A stretch of 37,230 bases of DNA from an uncultured Desulfotignum sp. (GTDB lineage: Bacteria > Desulfobacterota > Desulfobacteria > Desulfobacterales > Desulfobacteraceae): NCBI GenBank assembly GCA_937951975.1, contig CALGAJ010000288.1, positions 1 through 37,230 of the forward strand. The letters are read 5' to 3'. Shown here piece by piece: positions 15,061 to 23,712 of the stretch. Position 1 is the first letter of the stretch. Each line of letters starts with the position of its first letter. The notes beneath the pieces were generated by a model that saw only the letters and a program-made list of their open reading frames with translations, had not been told where the DNA came from and did not search any database. Made by a program: the position numbers and the translations under genes.

Positions 15061-16686
15061 TTATCTTCCCCATTCCGAATCCCGCAGTTCAATCCGCCGG
15101 ATTTTGCCGCTGATGGTTTTGGGCAGTTCATCCACAAATTCAATTTTTCTCGGATACTTGTAAGGCGCGGTGGTCTTTTTCACATAATCCTGGATCTCCT
15201 TAATCAGCGCATCACTGGGCGTATAGTTGGGGGCCAGGATGATAAAGGCCTTCACCACTTCGCCTCTGGTTTCATCCGGACTGGACACCACGGCGGATTC
15301 CGCCACGGCCGGGTGTTCGATCAAAGCGCTTTCCACCTCAAAGGGACCGATGCGGTAGCCTGAGGTGAGAATGACATCATCGGATCTGCCCACAAACCAG
15401 AAATATCCGTCTTCGTCCACATAGGCCCGGTCCCCGGTGAGATACCAGCCCGGAATAAAGGCGGCAGCGGTCCGGTCCGGTTCTTTCCAGTATTCCTTGA
15501 ACAGTCCGATGGGGCGTTCCGGTTCGATGCGGATGGCGATATCCCCTTCTTCATTGGGGCCCAGGATGTTGCCCTGGTCATCGATGACGTGCAAATCGAT
15601 TCCCGGCGTGGGTTTGCCCATGGACCCGAACCGGGGCGGAATACAGGGGAAATTGCCGGCCAGAATCACGGTTTCGGTCTGGCCGTATCCGTCCCGGATG
15701 GTACAGCCGGTGGCTTTTTTCCACACCTCGATGATTTCCGGGTTCAAGGGCTCTCCGGCACCCACGCAGTGGCGCAGGGTGGGGAATTTATACTTGGACA
15801 GATCCTGGAGCACCAGCATCCGGTAGATGGTGGGGGCTCCGCACATGGTGGTGATGGGATATTTTGACAATAGATCCAGGGTGACCTTGGGATCGAACCG
15901 GTCGGTATGGTGGATAAACTGGGCCGCCCCCTGGTTCCAGGGTCCGAAATAGCTGGACCAGGCCGCCTTGGCCCATCCGGTGTCCGACACATTCCAGTGC
16001 ATGTCGTCCGGTTTGAGGTCCAGCCAGTATTTGCCGGTGACCATATGGCCGTACCCGTAGGAATGGGCGTGCAGGGCCATTTTGGGGAATCCGGTAGTGC
16101 CGGAGGTGAAATAGACCAGGCAGTTGTCATCTGCTTTGGTTTTTGCGGTTTCAAATTCGTCGGATGCTTCGGCCATGGCTTCGTCCCAGAAGACCCATCC
16201 CGCTTTGGGTTCGGTGATGACGATTTTTGTTTTCACGGTGGGGCACTTGTCGGTGACTTCGTCAAAAGACCCGGCTATGGCCGGTGTGGTGATGATACCC
16301 GCAGCTTCGGATTTGTTGGCCCGGTATTCCAGGTCTTTGGCCGTCAGCTGGGTGGTGCCCGGGGCGATCATGGCGCCGCACCGGATACATGCGGTAAAAG
16401 CGATCCACCATTCAATGTTTCTGGGAAGCACCACGATGACCACGTCCCCCTGGCCGATGCCCCGGGATTTGAATACGTTGGCCAGTCGTTTGGAGGCGTT
16501 GCTCAGTTCACGAAACGTTTTTCTGATCTCAGTGCCATGGTCATCCACCCAGAGCATGGCGAGTTTGTCTTTGTCCTCGGCCCATTTGTCAAACACATCT
16601 CCGGCGAAATTGTAATACTCCGGAACCTGCCATTTGAATTCCTTGTACTCTTTGTCATAATCGGTCATGTTGGGTTGTACGGTCAT
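15061..16686 (-). CDS. AMP-forming acyl-CoA ligase (acetyl/medium-chain type)
   Basis: 541 residues, shorter than canonical acetyl-CoA synthetase (about 650) and closer to medium-chain/propionyl or butyryl ligases. The AMP-binding loop is YFTSGTTGFPKMAL near residue 193. Other conserved blocks are DGYGQTETV near 337 and YLTGDRAYVDEDGYFWFVGR, which holds the hinge region Asp/Arg. The catalytic Lys528 is in ISGKIRR. The enzyme converts a carboxylate, ATP and CoA to acyl-CoA, AMP and PPi. Position before DUF4212 and the symporter indicates coupling to uptake of the same acid. An AAAGGAAGG site supports the ATG. Upstream, 16769-16787 holds an inverted repeat that could be an operator for the NarL-type regulator. 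Confidence 0.9.
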   Translation of the reverse strand: MTVQPNMTDYDKEYKEFKWQVPEYYNFAGDVFDKWAEDKDKLAMLWVDDHGTEIRKTFRELSNASKRLANVFKSRGIGQGDVVIVVLPRNIEWWIAFTACIRCGAMIAPGTTQLTAKDLEYRANKSEAAGIITTPAIAGSFDEVTDKCPTVKTKIVITEPKAGWVFWDEAMAEASDEFETAKTKADDNCLVYFTSGTTGFPKMALHAHSYGYGHMVTGKYWLDLKPDDMHWNVSDTGWAKAAWSSYFGPWNQGAAQFIHHTDRFDPKVTLDLLSKYPITTMCGAPTIYRMLVLQDLSKYKFPTLRHCVGAGEPLNPEIIEVWKKATGCTIRDGYGQTETVILAGNFPCIPPRFGSMGKPTPGIDLHVIDDQGNILGPNEEGDIAIRIEPERPIGLFKEYWKEPDRTAAAFIPGWYLTGDRAYVDEDGYFWFVGRSDDVILTSGYRIGPFEVESALIEHPAVAESAVVSSPDETRGEVVKAFIILAPNYTPSDALIKEIQDYVKKTTAPYKYPRKIEFVDELPKTISGKIRRIELRDSEWGR

Positions 16687-16768
16687 AAGCGTTACCTTCC
16701 TTTGAGATAGAGGTTGTCAGGTGAGACGTTCGCCTGCATGTCATATAGTAAAGGAAAATAGATACCAC

Positions 16769-16787
16769 AATCGGTGGAAAACCGATT
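16769..16787. promoter_or_regulatory. Inverted repeat upstream of acyl-CoA ligase, candidate operator
   Basis: AATCGGT at 16769-16775 and ACCGATT at 16781-16787 are perfect 7-bp arms separated by 5 bases. They lie 83 bases before the ligase start and after the stop of a NarL/FixJ-type regulator gene. The plus strand continues with T-residues, so a weak terminator is an alternative. Confidence 0.4.
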
Positions 16788-16876
16788 TTTGCTGTAGGTG
16801 GATGTATTCGGATTTGTAGGAAAAAAACCTATCTGTCGGTCAGGTGAAAAGATGACAGGGGATGTGGGGACGATAA

Positions 16877-17548
16877 TTATTCCGGAATGGTGGTGACCTG
16901 ACCGGTCTTTTCAAAATGCACGGCGCACCGCACCAGTTCATTGGCATGTTTCAGATTGAGTTTGGTTTTGATTCTTTCCCGGTAAGTGCCGATGGTTTTG
17001 ATGCTTAAAAACAAACGGATGGCGATTTCCCTGGAGGAATATCCTTTGCCGATCAGCTTGAACACCTGCATTTCCCGGTCCGTGAGACGGTCAATGGGCG
17101 ATTTTTTCCGAATGTCACTGGTTCCTGTGATATTGGACAGGATATGCTCTTTCACAGAGTCATTGAGATAAACTTTGCCGGCAAGCACATGATGAATGGC
17201 GACCACCACCGATTCCATGGCCTCCTGTTTCATGATGTATCCCTTTGCCCCGGCATGCAGGGCCCGCTGGGCATACAGGTATTCATCGTGCATGGACAGC
17301 ACCAGCACCGGAATATGAGGATGGTGTTTTTTCACGTGCCGCACCAGGTCGATGCCGTCGGAATGTTTCAGCGAAATGTCCGCAATGATCAGGTCCGGGT
17401 TGACCGACTCGATCTCCTTGATGGCGGAATCCACATCCCTGGATTCACCCGAGGCGGTCAAATCCGCTTCCTGATTGATCAGTTCCGCCAGACCGAGCCG
17501 GAAAATGGGGTGGTCTTCCACCAGCAGTATTTTCTTTTTTGTGTTCAT
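16877..17548 (-). CDS. NarL/LuxR-type response regulator
   Basis: 223 residues from the ATG at 17546-17548; the GTG just before it is an alternative. The receiver domain covers about 5-120. It has the acidic pair in VEDHPIFRLG, phospho-acceptor Asp57 (LIIADIS), and LVLSMHDEYLYAQRALHAGA with KGYIMKQEA near 107. The C-terminal LuxR helix-turn-helix is at about 158-216 (LTDREMQVFKLIGKGYSSREIA, then the recognition helix beginning SIKTIGTYRERI). It lies between the cognate-looking NarX-type kinase upstream and the acyl-CoA ligase downstream. It is therefore the likely activator of the uptake and activation genes. This regulation is inferred from gene order. Confidence 0.92.
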   Translation of the reverse strand: MNTKKKILLVEDHPIFRLGLAELINQEADLTASGESRDVDSAIKEIESVNPDLIIADISLKHSDGIDLVRHVKKHHPHIPVLVLSMHDEYLYAQRALHAGAKGYIMKQEAMESVVVAIHHVLAGKVYLNDSVKEHILSNITGTSDIRKKSPIDRLTDREMQVFKLIGKGYSSREIAIRLFLSIKTIGTYRERIKTKLNLKHANELVRCAVHFEKTGQVTTIPE

Positions 17549-17596
17549 CACTGAACGCCCATACCACGTTTTTCCCGGTTATGCAAACGTATCCGG

Positions 17597-19831
17597 TTAT
17601 TCTGCACAGGCAGCCGGCTCATCTGCGGCCTCCAGCATGCTGACCGGCAGTTTCAGGGTGACGCAGGTGCCGGTGTCACCGGATTCAATATCCAGTGAAG
17701 CCCCCATGAGTTTTGACCGGTAGTTCATGATGCGGATCCCCATGCCTCTGGATTCTTCAGAAGGGTCGAACCCGGTACCGTTGTCGGTGACACTCAGGGA
17801 AAACCAGGTTTTCCGGCTTGCCATCTCGATGATGATATGGTCGGCGTCTCCGTGACGGATGGCGTTCTGAACCGCTTCCTGGGCGATATGGTAGAGATTG
17901 CTGTTCACCATGTCGTTACCCGGGGGTATTTTTTCATGATACATCAGCGCACAGTTTACCTGGTGTACGGTTTTGATGTTGGTCACCAGTTCGGTCAATG
18001 ACGACAACAGCCCGTGCTTGAAATAGACCGGACACAGCCCCCTGGCCAAAAGCCGGGTTTTCTGGATGGCTTCCTGGATCAGCCGGGTGATGTTTTCAGC
18101 GGACCTTGCAGCGTCAGGCGCTGTTTTTTCCAACCGGGTTTTCAGCACCTTGCTCAGCCCCTCCACACCGATCAGGTGGGGACACAGGTCATCATGAAGA
18201 TCATTGCCGATTTTCTGGCGTTCTTTTTCACTGATTTCCATGATCGCTTTTTCCAGTTGTTTCACCTGGGAGATGTCCCGGTGGGTAATCACTGTGCCCA
18301 ATGGACGGCCATTTTTGTCCCGGTACACGGATCCCCGGAGGGTGACTTTGATGATCCGTCCATCCCGGGCTTTACGGGTGGTCTCGGTGCGGGGGAGCAC
18401 ATGGCCTTTCAGGATGTTCTGAATCCCTTCCATGGCCTGCTTCCACTGTTCTTCAGGCACGAAGTGATCCATTTTTTTTCCCAGGCTGTCTGCCAGGGTG
18501 TAGCCGAACACCCGGGTGAACGCCGGGTTGAAATAGATGACATATCCTTGCATATCATACACAATGATGGGATCCGGAGCCGCCTCCATGACGGACCGGT
18601 ACCGTTCTTCGCTTTCCTGCAGCGCCTCCTGGGCCTGTTTTCTTTCAGCAATCTGGGCTGTGAGGTTTCGGTTGTAGGACTCCAGTTTTTCCATAAAAGA
18701 GTTGTAGTAAAACGAGATCTGTCCCACTTCATCCAGTGAGTGGGGGATCACCATGCGGTTTGAAAATCCTTTTCCGGCGTCGATGTCTTCATTCAGCCGC
18801 TCCATGAGATTCCGCAAAGGCCCTGTGATGGTGGCGCTCAGAAAAAAAGTGATGGGAATGAAAATCAGAAGTGATGTGATCCCCACCATGATGATGAAAT
18901 CTCTGATGGTATCCAGGGGCGAAAAAAAATCATTCAAGTCAATGACGGAACCCACAATCCACTGATATTCCGGAATGGGATTGAAAAATATCTGTTTTCT
19001 CTCGGCAGGATCGCCGATATGGGTTTTCCGGGGCAGGGGACGGGTATCGCTGTTCTGGGCCCAGAATTTTTGAAACCGCGAATCCGCATATTCCGGAATG
19101 GAAGCGATATGGGCCCCTTTGAATTCCGGATGAACAATAAAAGTGCCCTCAGTGTTCAGGACACTGGTATATCCGGTTCTGCCCAGCCGCTGGTCCAGGA
19201 TGCTTTTTTCTATATCCTGAATCTCCATGAGCGCTGTAAATTCCTCTCTGTAGGCAGACACCGTGATCATCCAGTTCCAGGGAGCGAAATATTCCAGGTA
19301 CAAGGCTTTGGCACGGGGAACCACATCATCGGGGTTCTGCCAGTCATATTCAATATACCCTTTTTTTTTGACCACCATCTCCCGGACAAAGGCATGGTCG
19401 GATATATCCAGTCCCTCCAGCTGTTTTTTGGGATGTTTCACCACCCGGCCTGAGCCGTCCAGAATGCAGATATAGCCCTGAGTGCCGATTTTCCGGGACA
19501 GCATCAGGTCCCCCGCCTGATTCATAGCCGCATCACGGGTCAGGGTGCCTTCGGTCACCCGGTGGTGCAGATGCCTGACCAGATCCAGATTGTTTTCCGC
19601 GGTGGCCCGCAGATAGTTTCGAATGGAAACCGATGCCGCGGTTTTGACATTGTTGACCATGGCGGACGTGGCATTGTGCAGCATGTTGTCCATGCTCTTT
19701 TCCATGTGCTGTTTGACGATCGAGTAGATGGTGAGGCTGGAAAGCCCCATGATCAAAATAAATGTCACAGAGTAAATGCACAGGATCTTGTACCGGATGG
19801 GCAGGTTGTTGAAATGATGCGGCAGTTTCAT
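17597..19831 (-). CDS. Cache-HAMP-PAS sensor histidine kinase (NarX/HisKA_3 type)
   Basis: 744 residues. TM1 is at about 15-38 and TM2 at about 311-333. They flank a periplasmic double-Cache-like region (about 39-310, with ISDHAFVREMV and repeated GYICILDGSG/GYTSVLNTEG strands). A HAMP segment follows to about 386, then a coiled linker and a PAS domain at about 407-520 (APDPIIVYDMQGYVIYFNPAF). The HisKA_3 motif is EKERQKIGNDLHDDLCPHL with phospho-His546. The HATPase domain contains the N box QEAVQNAIRHGDAD and the G1 box DNGTGFD. The kinase senses an extracellular small ligand and should phosphorylate the NarL-type regulator encoded 48 bases downstream. Carboxylates are common Cache ligands; here this is only inferred from the symporter context. 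Confidence 0.9.
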   Translation of the reverse strand: MKLPHHFNNLPIRYKILCIYSVTFILIMGLSSLTIYSIVKQHMEKSMDNMLHNATSAMVNNVKTAASVSIRNYLRATAENNLDLVRHLHHRVTEGTLTRDAAMNQAGDLMLSRKIGTQGYICILDGSGRVVKHPKKQLEGLDISDHAFVREMVVKKKGYIEYDWQNPDDVVPRAKALYLEYFAPWNWMITVSAYREEFTALMEIQDIEKSILDQRLGRTGYTSVLNTEGTFIVHPEFKGAHIASIPEYADSRFQKFWAQNSDTRPLPRKTHIGDPAERKQIFFNPIPEYQWIVGSVIDLNDFFSPLDTIRDFIIMVGITSLLIFIPITFFLSATITGPLRNLMERLNEDIDAGKGFSNRMVIPHSLDEVGQISFYYNSFMEKLESYNRNLTAQIAERKQAQEALQESEERYRSVMEAAPDPIIVYDMQGYVIYFNPAFTRVFGYTLADSLGKKMDHFVPEEQWKQAMEGIQNILKGHVLPRTETTRKARDGRIIKVTLRGSVYRDKNGRPLGTVITHRDISQVKQLEKAIMEISEKERQKIGNDLHDDLCPHLIGVEGLSKVLKTRLEKTAPDAARSAENITRLIQEAIQKTRLLARGLCPVYFKHGLLSSLTELVTNIKTVHQVNCALMYHEKIPPGNDMVNSNLYHIAQEAVQNAIRHGDADHIIIEMASRKTWFSLSVTDNGTGFDPSEESRGMGIRIMNYRSKLMGASLDIESGDTGTCVTLKLPVSMLEAADEPAACAE

Positions 19832-19873
19832 GGTTTTTCCATCAAGTCAAAGGTTGCGGGGCATGGTGTGTTT

Positions 19874-21067
19874 TCAAAACCCCGGGGGAAACAGGCGGGC
19901 ATTTTTCTTTTCCAGACGGTTCTGCTGGGCAAGATCCGCCAGATTCTGCCGGAGCATATCCAGGACGTCATCAATGGATTCATGGATTTCCATGGCCTGG
20001 GGATGTTCCTGAATCATGGCGAAAAAAGCCTGCACCACATCCGGATCAAACAAGGTGCCCGCTCCGTGCTTCAGTTCTAAAATCGCGGAGGAAAGATCTT
20101 TGGGCGGTATGCCGGGCCGGCCGGCGGTCATGGTTTCAAACACATCGCACACCGCCAGAATCCGGGCTCCCAAAGGGATGTGTTCCCCTTTGATTCTGTC
20201 CGGATATCCGCTGCCGTCAAACCGTTCATGGTGGTGCCGGATCATGGGGGTGATATCTTCAAAAAAAGTCAGCGGCACCAGAATATCCGCCCCCAGAACC
20301 GGATGCTGCCGGATCTGGTCCATCTCCTTTGAGTTGAGGTGTCCCAGGCGGTCCAGCACCGTGTCCCGGGTGCCGATTTTTCCGATATCATGGAGAATCC
20401 CGGCATGGAAAATGTTTTTGACCATGACGTCATCCAGGCCCATCTGCCGGGCCGTGAGCCGGGACAGGGTCGCGACCCGCCGGGAATGACCGTGGGTGAC
20501 CCGGTCCCTGGCCTCGATGGCCAGGGCAAATCCTTCCACGATTTTCTGATAGATCGCCAGAATTTTTCTGTCATGGCCCATGGCCTTTTCCAGCGCGGTG
20601 GCCCCTTGTTCTCCCAGGGCCCTGACCAACTCCAGTTCATGGGATTCCAGGGTGCGGTTACCCATGAAATAAACCGCCAGAAGTCCGATGTACGGGCCTG
20701 AAATATTGAAAAAAAGGCCGGTGACGGAATTGATTTTCCGTTTTCCCAGACGTTCCAGATCCGGAATCCGGTCATCTTCTCTGGCGTTGGGAATCACCAC
20801 ACAATCTTTCTTGTGGTTTTCAAACAGGTTCATCAGGGCGCTGTAATCGGTGTGCATCAGACTTCGATAGTCAAATCCGTGAAAAATCTTTGTTTCAATG
20901 CACTGTTTCTGGGTGTTCAGAATCCAGAAAATACTGCCTTTGGCTGAAAGAAGCCGGGTGATGTTTTCCACGATACAGGCCAGAATGTCCTGGGTGTCAT
21001 TGTTGGCATGGATTTTTTTGCTGATTTTTGCAAACAGGGTGAAAAATTCATGAAAGTCCGGTGTCAT
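19874..21067 (-). CDS. GAF-HD-GYP cyclic-di-GMP phosphodiesterase
   Basis: 397 residues. A GAF domain is at about 15-165. The HD-GYP domain at about 175-370 carries HGHSRRVATLSRL (191-203), the metal-binding HDIGK with His226-Asp227, and HHERFDGSGYPD (279-290) including an intact GYP. Such proteins hydrolyse cyclic di-GMP, so the enzyme is probably active. The GAF domain may bind a nucleotide or small ligand. A GGGGGAGG site supports the start. It lies between the DUF294 gene (29 bases upstream) and the Cache-type kinase (42 bases downstream). All are in one direction, so they may form a shared sensing operon. Confidence 0.9.
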   Translation of the reverse strand: MTPDFHEFFTLFAKISKKIHANNDTQDILACIVENITRLLSAKGSIFWILNTQKQCIETKIFHGFDYRSLMHTDYSALMNLFENHKKDCVVIPNAREDDRIPDLERLGKRKINSVTGLFFNISGPYIGLLAVYFMGNRTLESHELELVRALGEQGATALEKAMGHDRKILAIYQKIVEGFALAIEARDRVTHGHSRRVATLSRLTARQMGLDDVMVKNIFHAGILHDIGKIGTRDTVLDRLGHLNSKEMDQIRQHPVLGADILVPLTFFEDITPMIRHHHERFDGSGYPDRIKGEHIPLGARILAVCDVFETMTAGRPGIPPKDLSSAILELKHGAGTLFDPDVVQAFFAMIQEHPQAMEIHESIDDVLDMLRQNLADLAQQNRLEKKNARLFPPGF

Positions 21068-21096
21068 AATCCTCCCCCAAAGTGGGTATCATCGGG

Positions 21097-22254
21097 TCAA
21101 TTGAAAAAATTCATCCATCTCATGCTGTAGTTCCGCTGGATCTGTTTCTGGAGAAGGGTCACCGAGTTTAAAACAATTTTCAACTGTTTTTTCTGGGTTT
21201 CAGTCAGGGTGGCCAGGTCCACACAGTTCACCGGCAGATCCGGATGCCGGTCCCGGTTCAAATGGCTTCGGATCTTGAGCCGGTTCAAGTGATAAAACGC
21301 ATCCAGGTATTGTTCATGCTCCCGGTCATCGATTATTTTCCGGTCCCTGAGCCCGTCCAGGCGGACCAGCGTGGACGGGGAAAGAATGCCGTGATTCAAG
21401 GCCAGAATGCGGATACCGTTGATCAGGTGGGCCAGACCGGCGGTCTTGATATTGAAACAGGCCCGGCACCCGGGAATCCGGTGGGTCCGGATCCGGCCGA
21501 AAACGGTTTTGGGGGAGCTGAAAAGCAGATCGTCCCGGGTCAGATAATGGTTGACGGCCGGGTTTTTCTGAAACAGGTCAAACACCCGGTCGCCGAGGGT
21601 CTGGGCCATGGGGAAATCCCCGTAAACCGGTCTGAAATCCAAAAGAATGGTCAGAATCCGGATATCCGCCGGTTCCGCAGACCCGATCCACTGGTCCAGA
21701 GATCGGCGCCACCGGGTCAAAGATCCCCGCCATTGCGGGTTGGTGGCCATGACATCGCCTTTGCACAGGGAAAAAACGAACCGGTCCAGGTCTGTGACCA
21801 CCTGTCCGGCCAGATCCGCAAAATAGTCGTCCCATTTTTTTTCATCGGACCGGGGCGGGTCCGCATAGATCAGGGCATTGTCCTGGTCGGTCCGTACCAC
21901 CTGTTCCCGGCGGGCATCACTGCCCATGGAGATCCAGCAGAAGGCCCCGGGCACGGGCCGGTGATCCCGGGTTTTGAGCACCGAGACATGATGGGTGATG
22001 ATCCGGGCGGTGAGGGCATCATGAATCACGGACACGGCCTTGAGAATATCCGCCAGATCCGTGGGGCTGTAGAGCATGTGCCGGATCCATGTGTCCAGTT
22101 GATCTTTCAGACGCCCGGGGTCCGGATAATCCGGTCCGCTTGTCAGATCCTCATACATTTGATGAAAAGGGACGGCCAGTTCCGGTGCCAGCGATACCTC
22201 CAAGGGCATCCCCGGCCGGGTTTTCAATGTGGAACCGCGGGTTTGAGCTGACAT
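21097..22254 (-). CDS. DUF294-type putative nucleotidyltransferase
   Basis: 385 residues. The nucleotidyltransferase motif GSDARREQ (111-118) is followed by TDQDNALIY (122-130), giving the two acidic residues expected for metal-bound catalysis in the GlnD/DUF294 fold. A C-terminal DUF294_C helical domain covers about 235-375 (FNIKTAGLAHLINGIRILAL). Longer relatives have N-terminal cNMP-binding and CBS domains. These are absent here, with only about 50 unassigned residues before the first helix. Such proteins are frequent neighbours of DUF4212/SSS symporters and acyl-CoA ligases, as found 4-9 kb downstream, and are thought to modify a partner. It starts 27 bases after the gatB stop with a good GAGGGG site, so it may also share the tRNA-amidation transcript. 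Confidence 0.85.
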   Translation of the reverse strand: MSAQTRGSTLKTRPGMPLEVSLAPELAVPFHQMYEDLTSGPDYPDPGRLKDQLDTWIRHMLYSPTDLADILKAVSVIHDALTARIITHHVSVLKTRDHRPVPGAFCWISMGSDARREQVVRTDQDNALIYADPPRSDEKKWDDYFADLAGQVVTDLDRFVFSLCKGDVMATNPQWRGSLTRWRRSLDQWIGSAEPADIRILTILLDFRPVYGDFPMAQTLGDRVFDLFQKNPAVNHYLTRDDLLFSSPKTVFGRIRTHRIPGCRACFNIKTAGLAHLINGIRILALNHGILSPSTLVRLDGLRDRKIIDDREHEQYLDAFYHLNRLKIRSHLNRDRHPDLPVNCVDLATLTETQKKQLKIVLNSVTLLQKQIQRNYSMRWMNFFN

Positions 22255-22281
22255 AATCCCCTCTTTATTTTTATTATCAGA

Positions 22282-23712
22282 TCATTGGGACAGCTTCCGG
22301 ATCAGGATCTCTTTCATCCGTTTGGGGTTGGCTTTCCCCTGGGCCGCTTTCATGGCCCGGCCCATGAAAAACCCCATTACTTTGGGATTGCCGGACCGGT
22401 AATCCTGAACATCCGACGGGTGATCCGCCATGATTTTTTCAGCAATTGCTTCCAGGGCCCGGGTATCAGACACCTGGCGGAACCCGTGGGCATCCACCAG
22501 CGCTTCCGGGGGCTGATCCTGGGACAGCATCTTCACCAGCACGGTTCTGGCCGCCGCACCATTGATCTCATCCGCATCCAGCAGACGGATCAGCGTTGCA
22601 AACCGTTCCGGGGTCAGCGGCACCCGGGAAAGGGTCAAATCCAGTTCCTTTAACGCCGGCACCAGCTGGGAAATGATCCAGTTGGCGGCTTTCCGGGGAT
22701 GGGCTCCGGCGTCGGCGGCAGCTTCAAAAAAATCCGCCACATCCCGTTCCCGGCTGATCGCCCGGGCTTCGTCCAAAGCCAGGCCGAACCCTGTGACAAA
22801 CCGTTCCTGCCGGAGGTCGGGCATTTCCGGCAGGGCCGCTTTTTTTCCGGCCAGCCAGGCATCATCCACTTCAATGGCGGGCACACAGGGATCCGGCACA
22901 CAGGGACCGGCAAATTTTCCCCGCATGGCAAGGGTTGCCTGCTTTTCCGGGTCCCACAGCCGGGTGTGCAGCACAATGGGTGTTCCTTTTTCCATCAATT
23001 CCGTCTGGCGCTGGATTTCATAAGCCACGGCATCCTTGACATGCTGGATGGAGTTCATGTTTTTGACCTCCACTTTGGTGTTGAACACATCCGATCCTTT
23101 GGGGCGGATGGAGATATTGGCATCCACCCGCATGGACCCTTTTTCCAGGCTGCATTCAGATGCCCCGGTGTACCGGATCCGGGTGAGCAGCCGTTTGAGA
23201 AACGCCACAGCTTCCTCCGGCGTTCTGATGTCGGGTTCCGTGACAATTTCGATCAAAGGGGTGCCGGCCCGGTTGAAATCCACCAGACCCACAGACGTCC
23301 GGCCCTCGGTTTCATGAACCAGCTTGGCCACATCCTCTTCCAGATGAATATGATGAATTCTCAGACGCTTGAGTTCCCCGGTCTCCGTGTCAATGTTCAA
23401 GAATCCGTTTCTGGCCAGGGGCCGGTGATGCTGGGACAGCTGATATCCCTTGGGCAGATCCGGATAATAATAGACTTTCTGGTCAAAGGCGCTGTATTTT
23501 TGAACCGTACAGTTCAGGGCCAGGCACGCGGTCACGGCCTTTTCCACCACGGCCCGGCTCAACCGGGGCAGGGCCCCGGGCAGCCACAGACAGGCGGGAC
23601 AGATATGGGTGTTGGGCGGGTCCCCGGGACGGTTGGGGCAGTCACAGAACAATTTGGTGGGCGTATTGAGCTCCACATGAATTTCCAGGCCGATGACGGC
23701 GTCGTATGTCAT
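22282..23712 (-). CDS. gatB: GatB homologue, Asp/Glu-tRNA amidotransferase subunit B (divergent)
   Basis: 476 residues, normal length. In the complex GatB phosphorylates Asp or Glu on the mischarged tRNA and amidates it. Visible conserved blocks: GLEIHVELNTPTKLFCDC (His/Glu metal ligands and CxC), CPACLWLPGALP (CxxC of the zinc site), YYYPDLPKGYQLSQ, HLEEDVAK near 123, DFNRAGTPLIEIVTEPDI and MRVDANISIRP. The C-terminal YqeY-like tail ends GFFMGRAMKAAQGKANPK. Unusual: the near-invariant DYRYFPEPD block after the TxxMR strand is replaced by AGPCVPDPCVPAI, with two cysteines. EEDxGK has also become EEDVAK. It overlaps the GatA-like stop by 4 bases (ATGA). The kinase core seems mostly intact, but function is not assured. 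Confidence 0.88.
   Translation of the reverse strand: MTYDAVIGLEIHVELNTPTKLFCDCPNRPGDPPNTHICPACLWLPGALPRLSRAVVEKAVTACLALNCTVQKYSAFDQKVYYYPDLPKGYQLSQHHRPLARNGFLNIDTETGELKRLRIHHIHLEEDVAKLVHETEGRTSVGLVDFNRAGTPLIEIVTEPDIRTPEEAVAFLKRLLTRIRYTGASECSLEKGSMRVDANISIRPKGSDVFNTKVEVKNMNSIQHVKDAVAYEIQRQTELMEKGTPIVLHTRLWDPEKQATLAMRGKFAGPCVPDPCVPAIEVDDAWLAGKKAALPEMPDLRQERFVTGFGLALDEARAISRERDVADFFEAAADAGAHPRKAANWIISQLVPALKELDLTLSRVPLTPERFATLIRLLDADEINGAAARTVLVKMLSQDQPPEALVDAHGFRQVSDTRALEAIAEKIMADHPSDVQDYRSGNPKVMGFFMGRAMKAAQGKANPKRMKEILIRKLSQ

Noticed and set aside
21244..22251. Plus-strand frame of 335 codons opposite the DUF294 gene
   Set aside because: The minus-strand product has an intact GSDARREQ and TDQDN motif, while the plus-strand frame has no recognisable domain.
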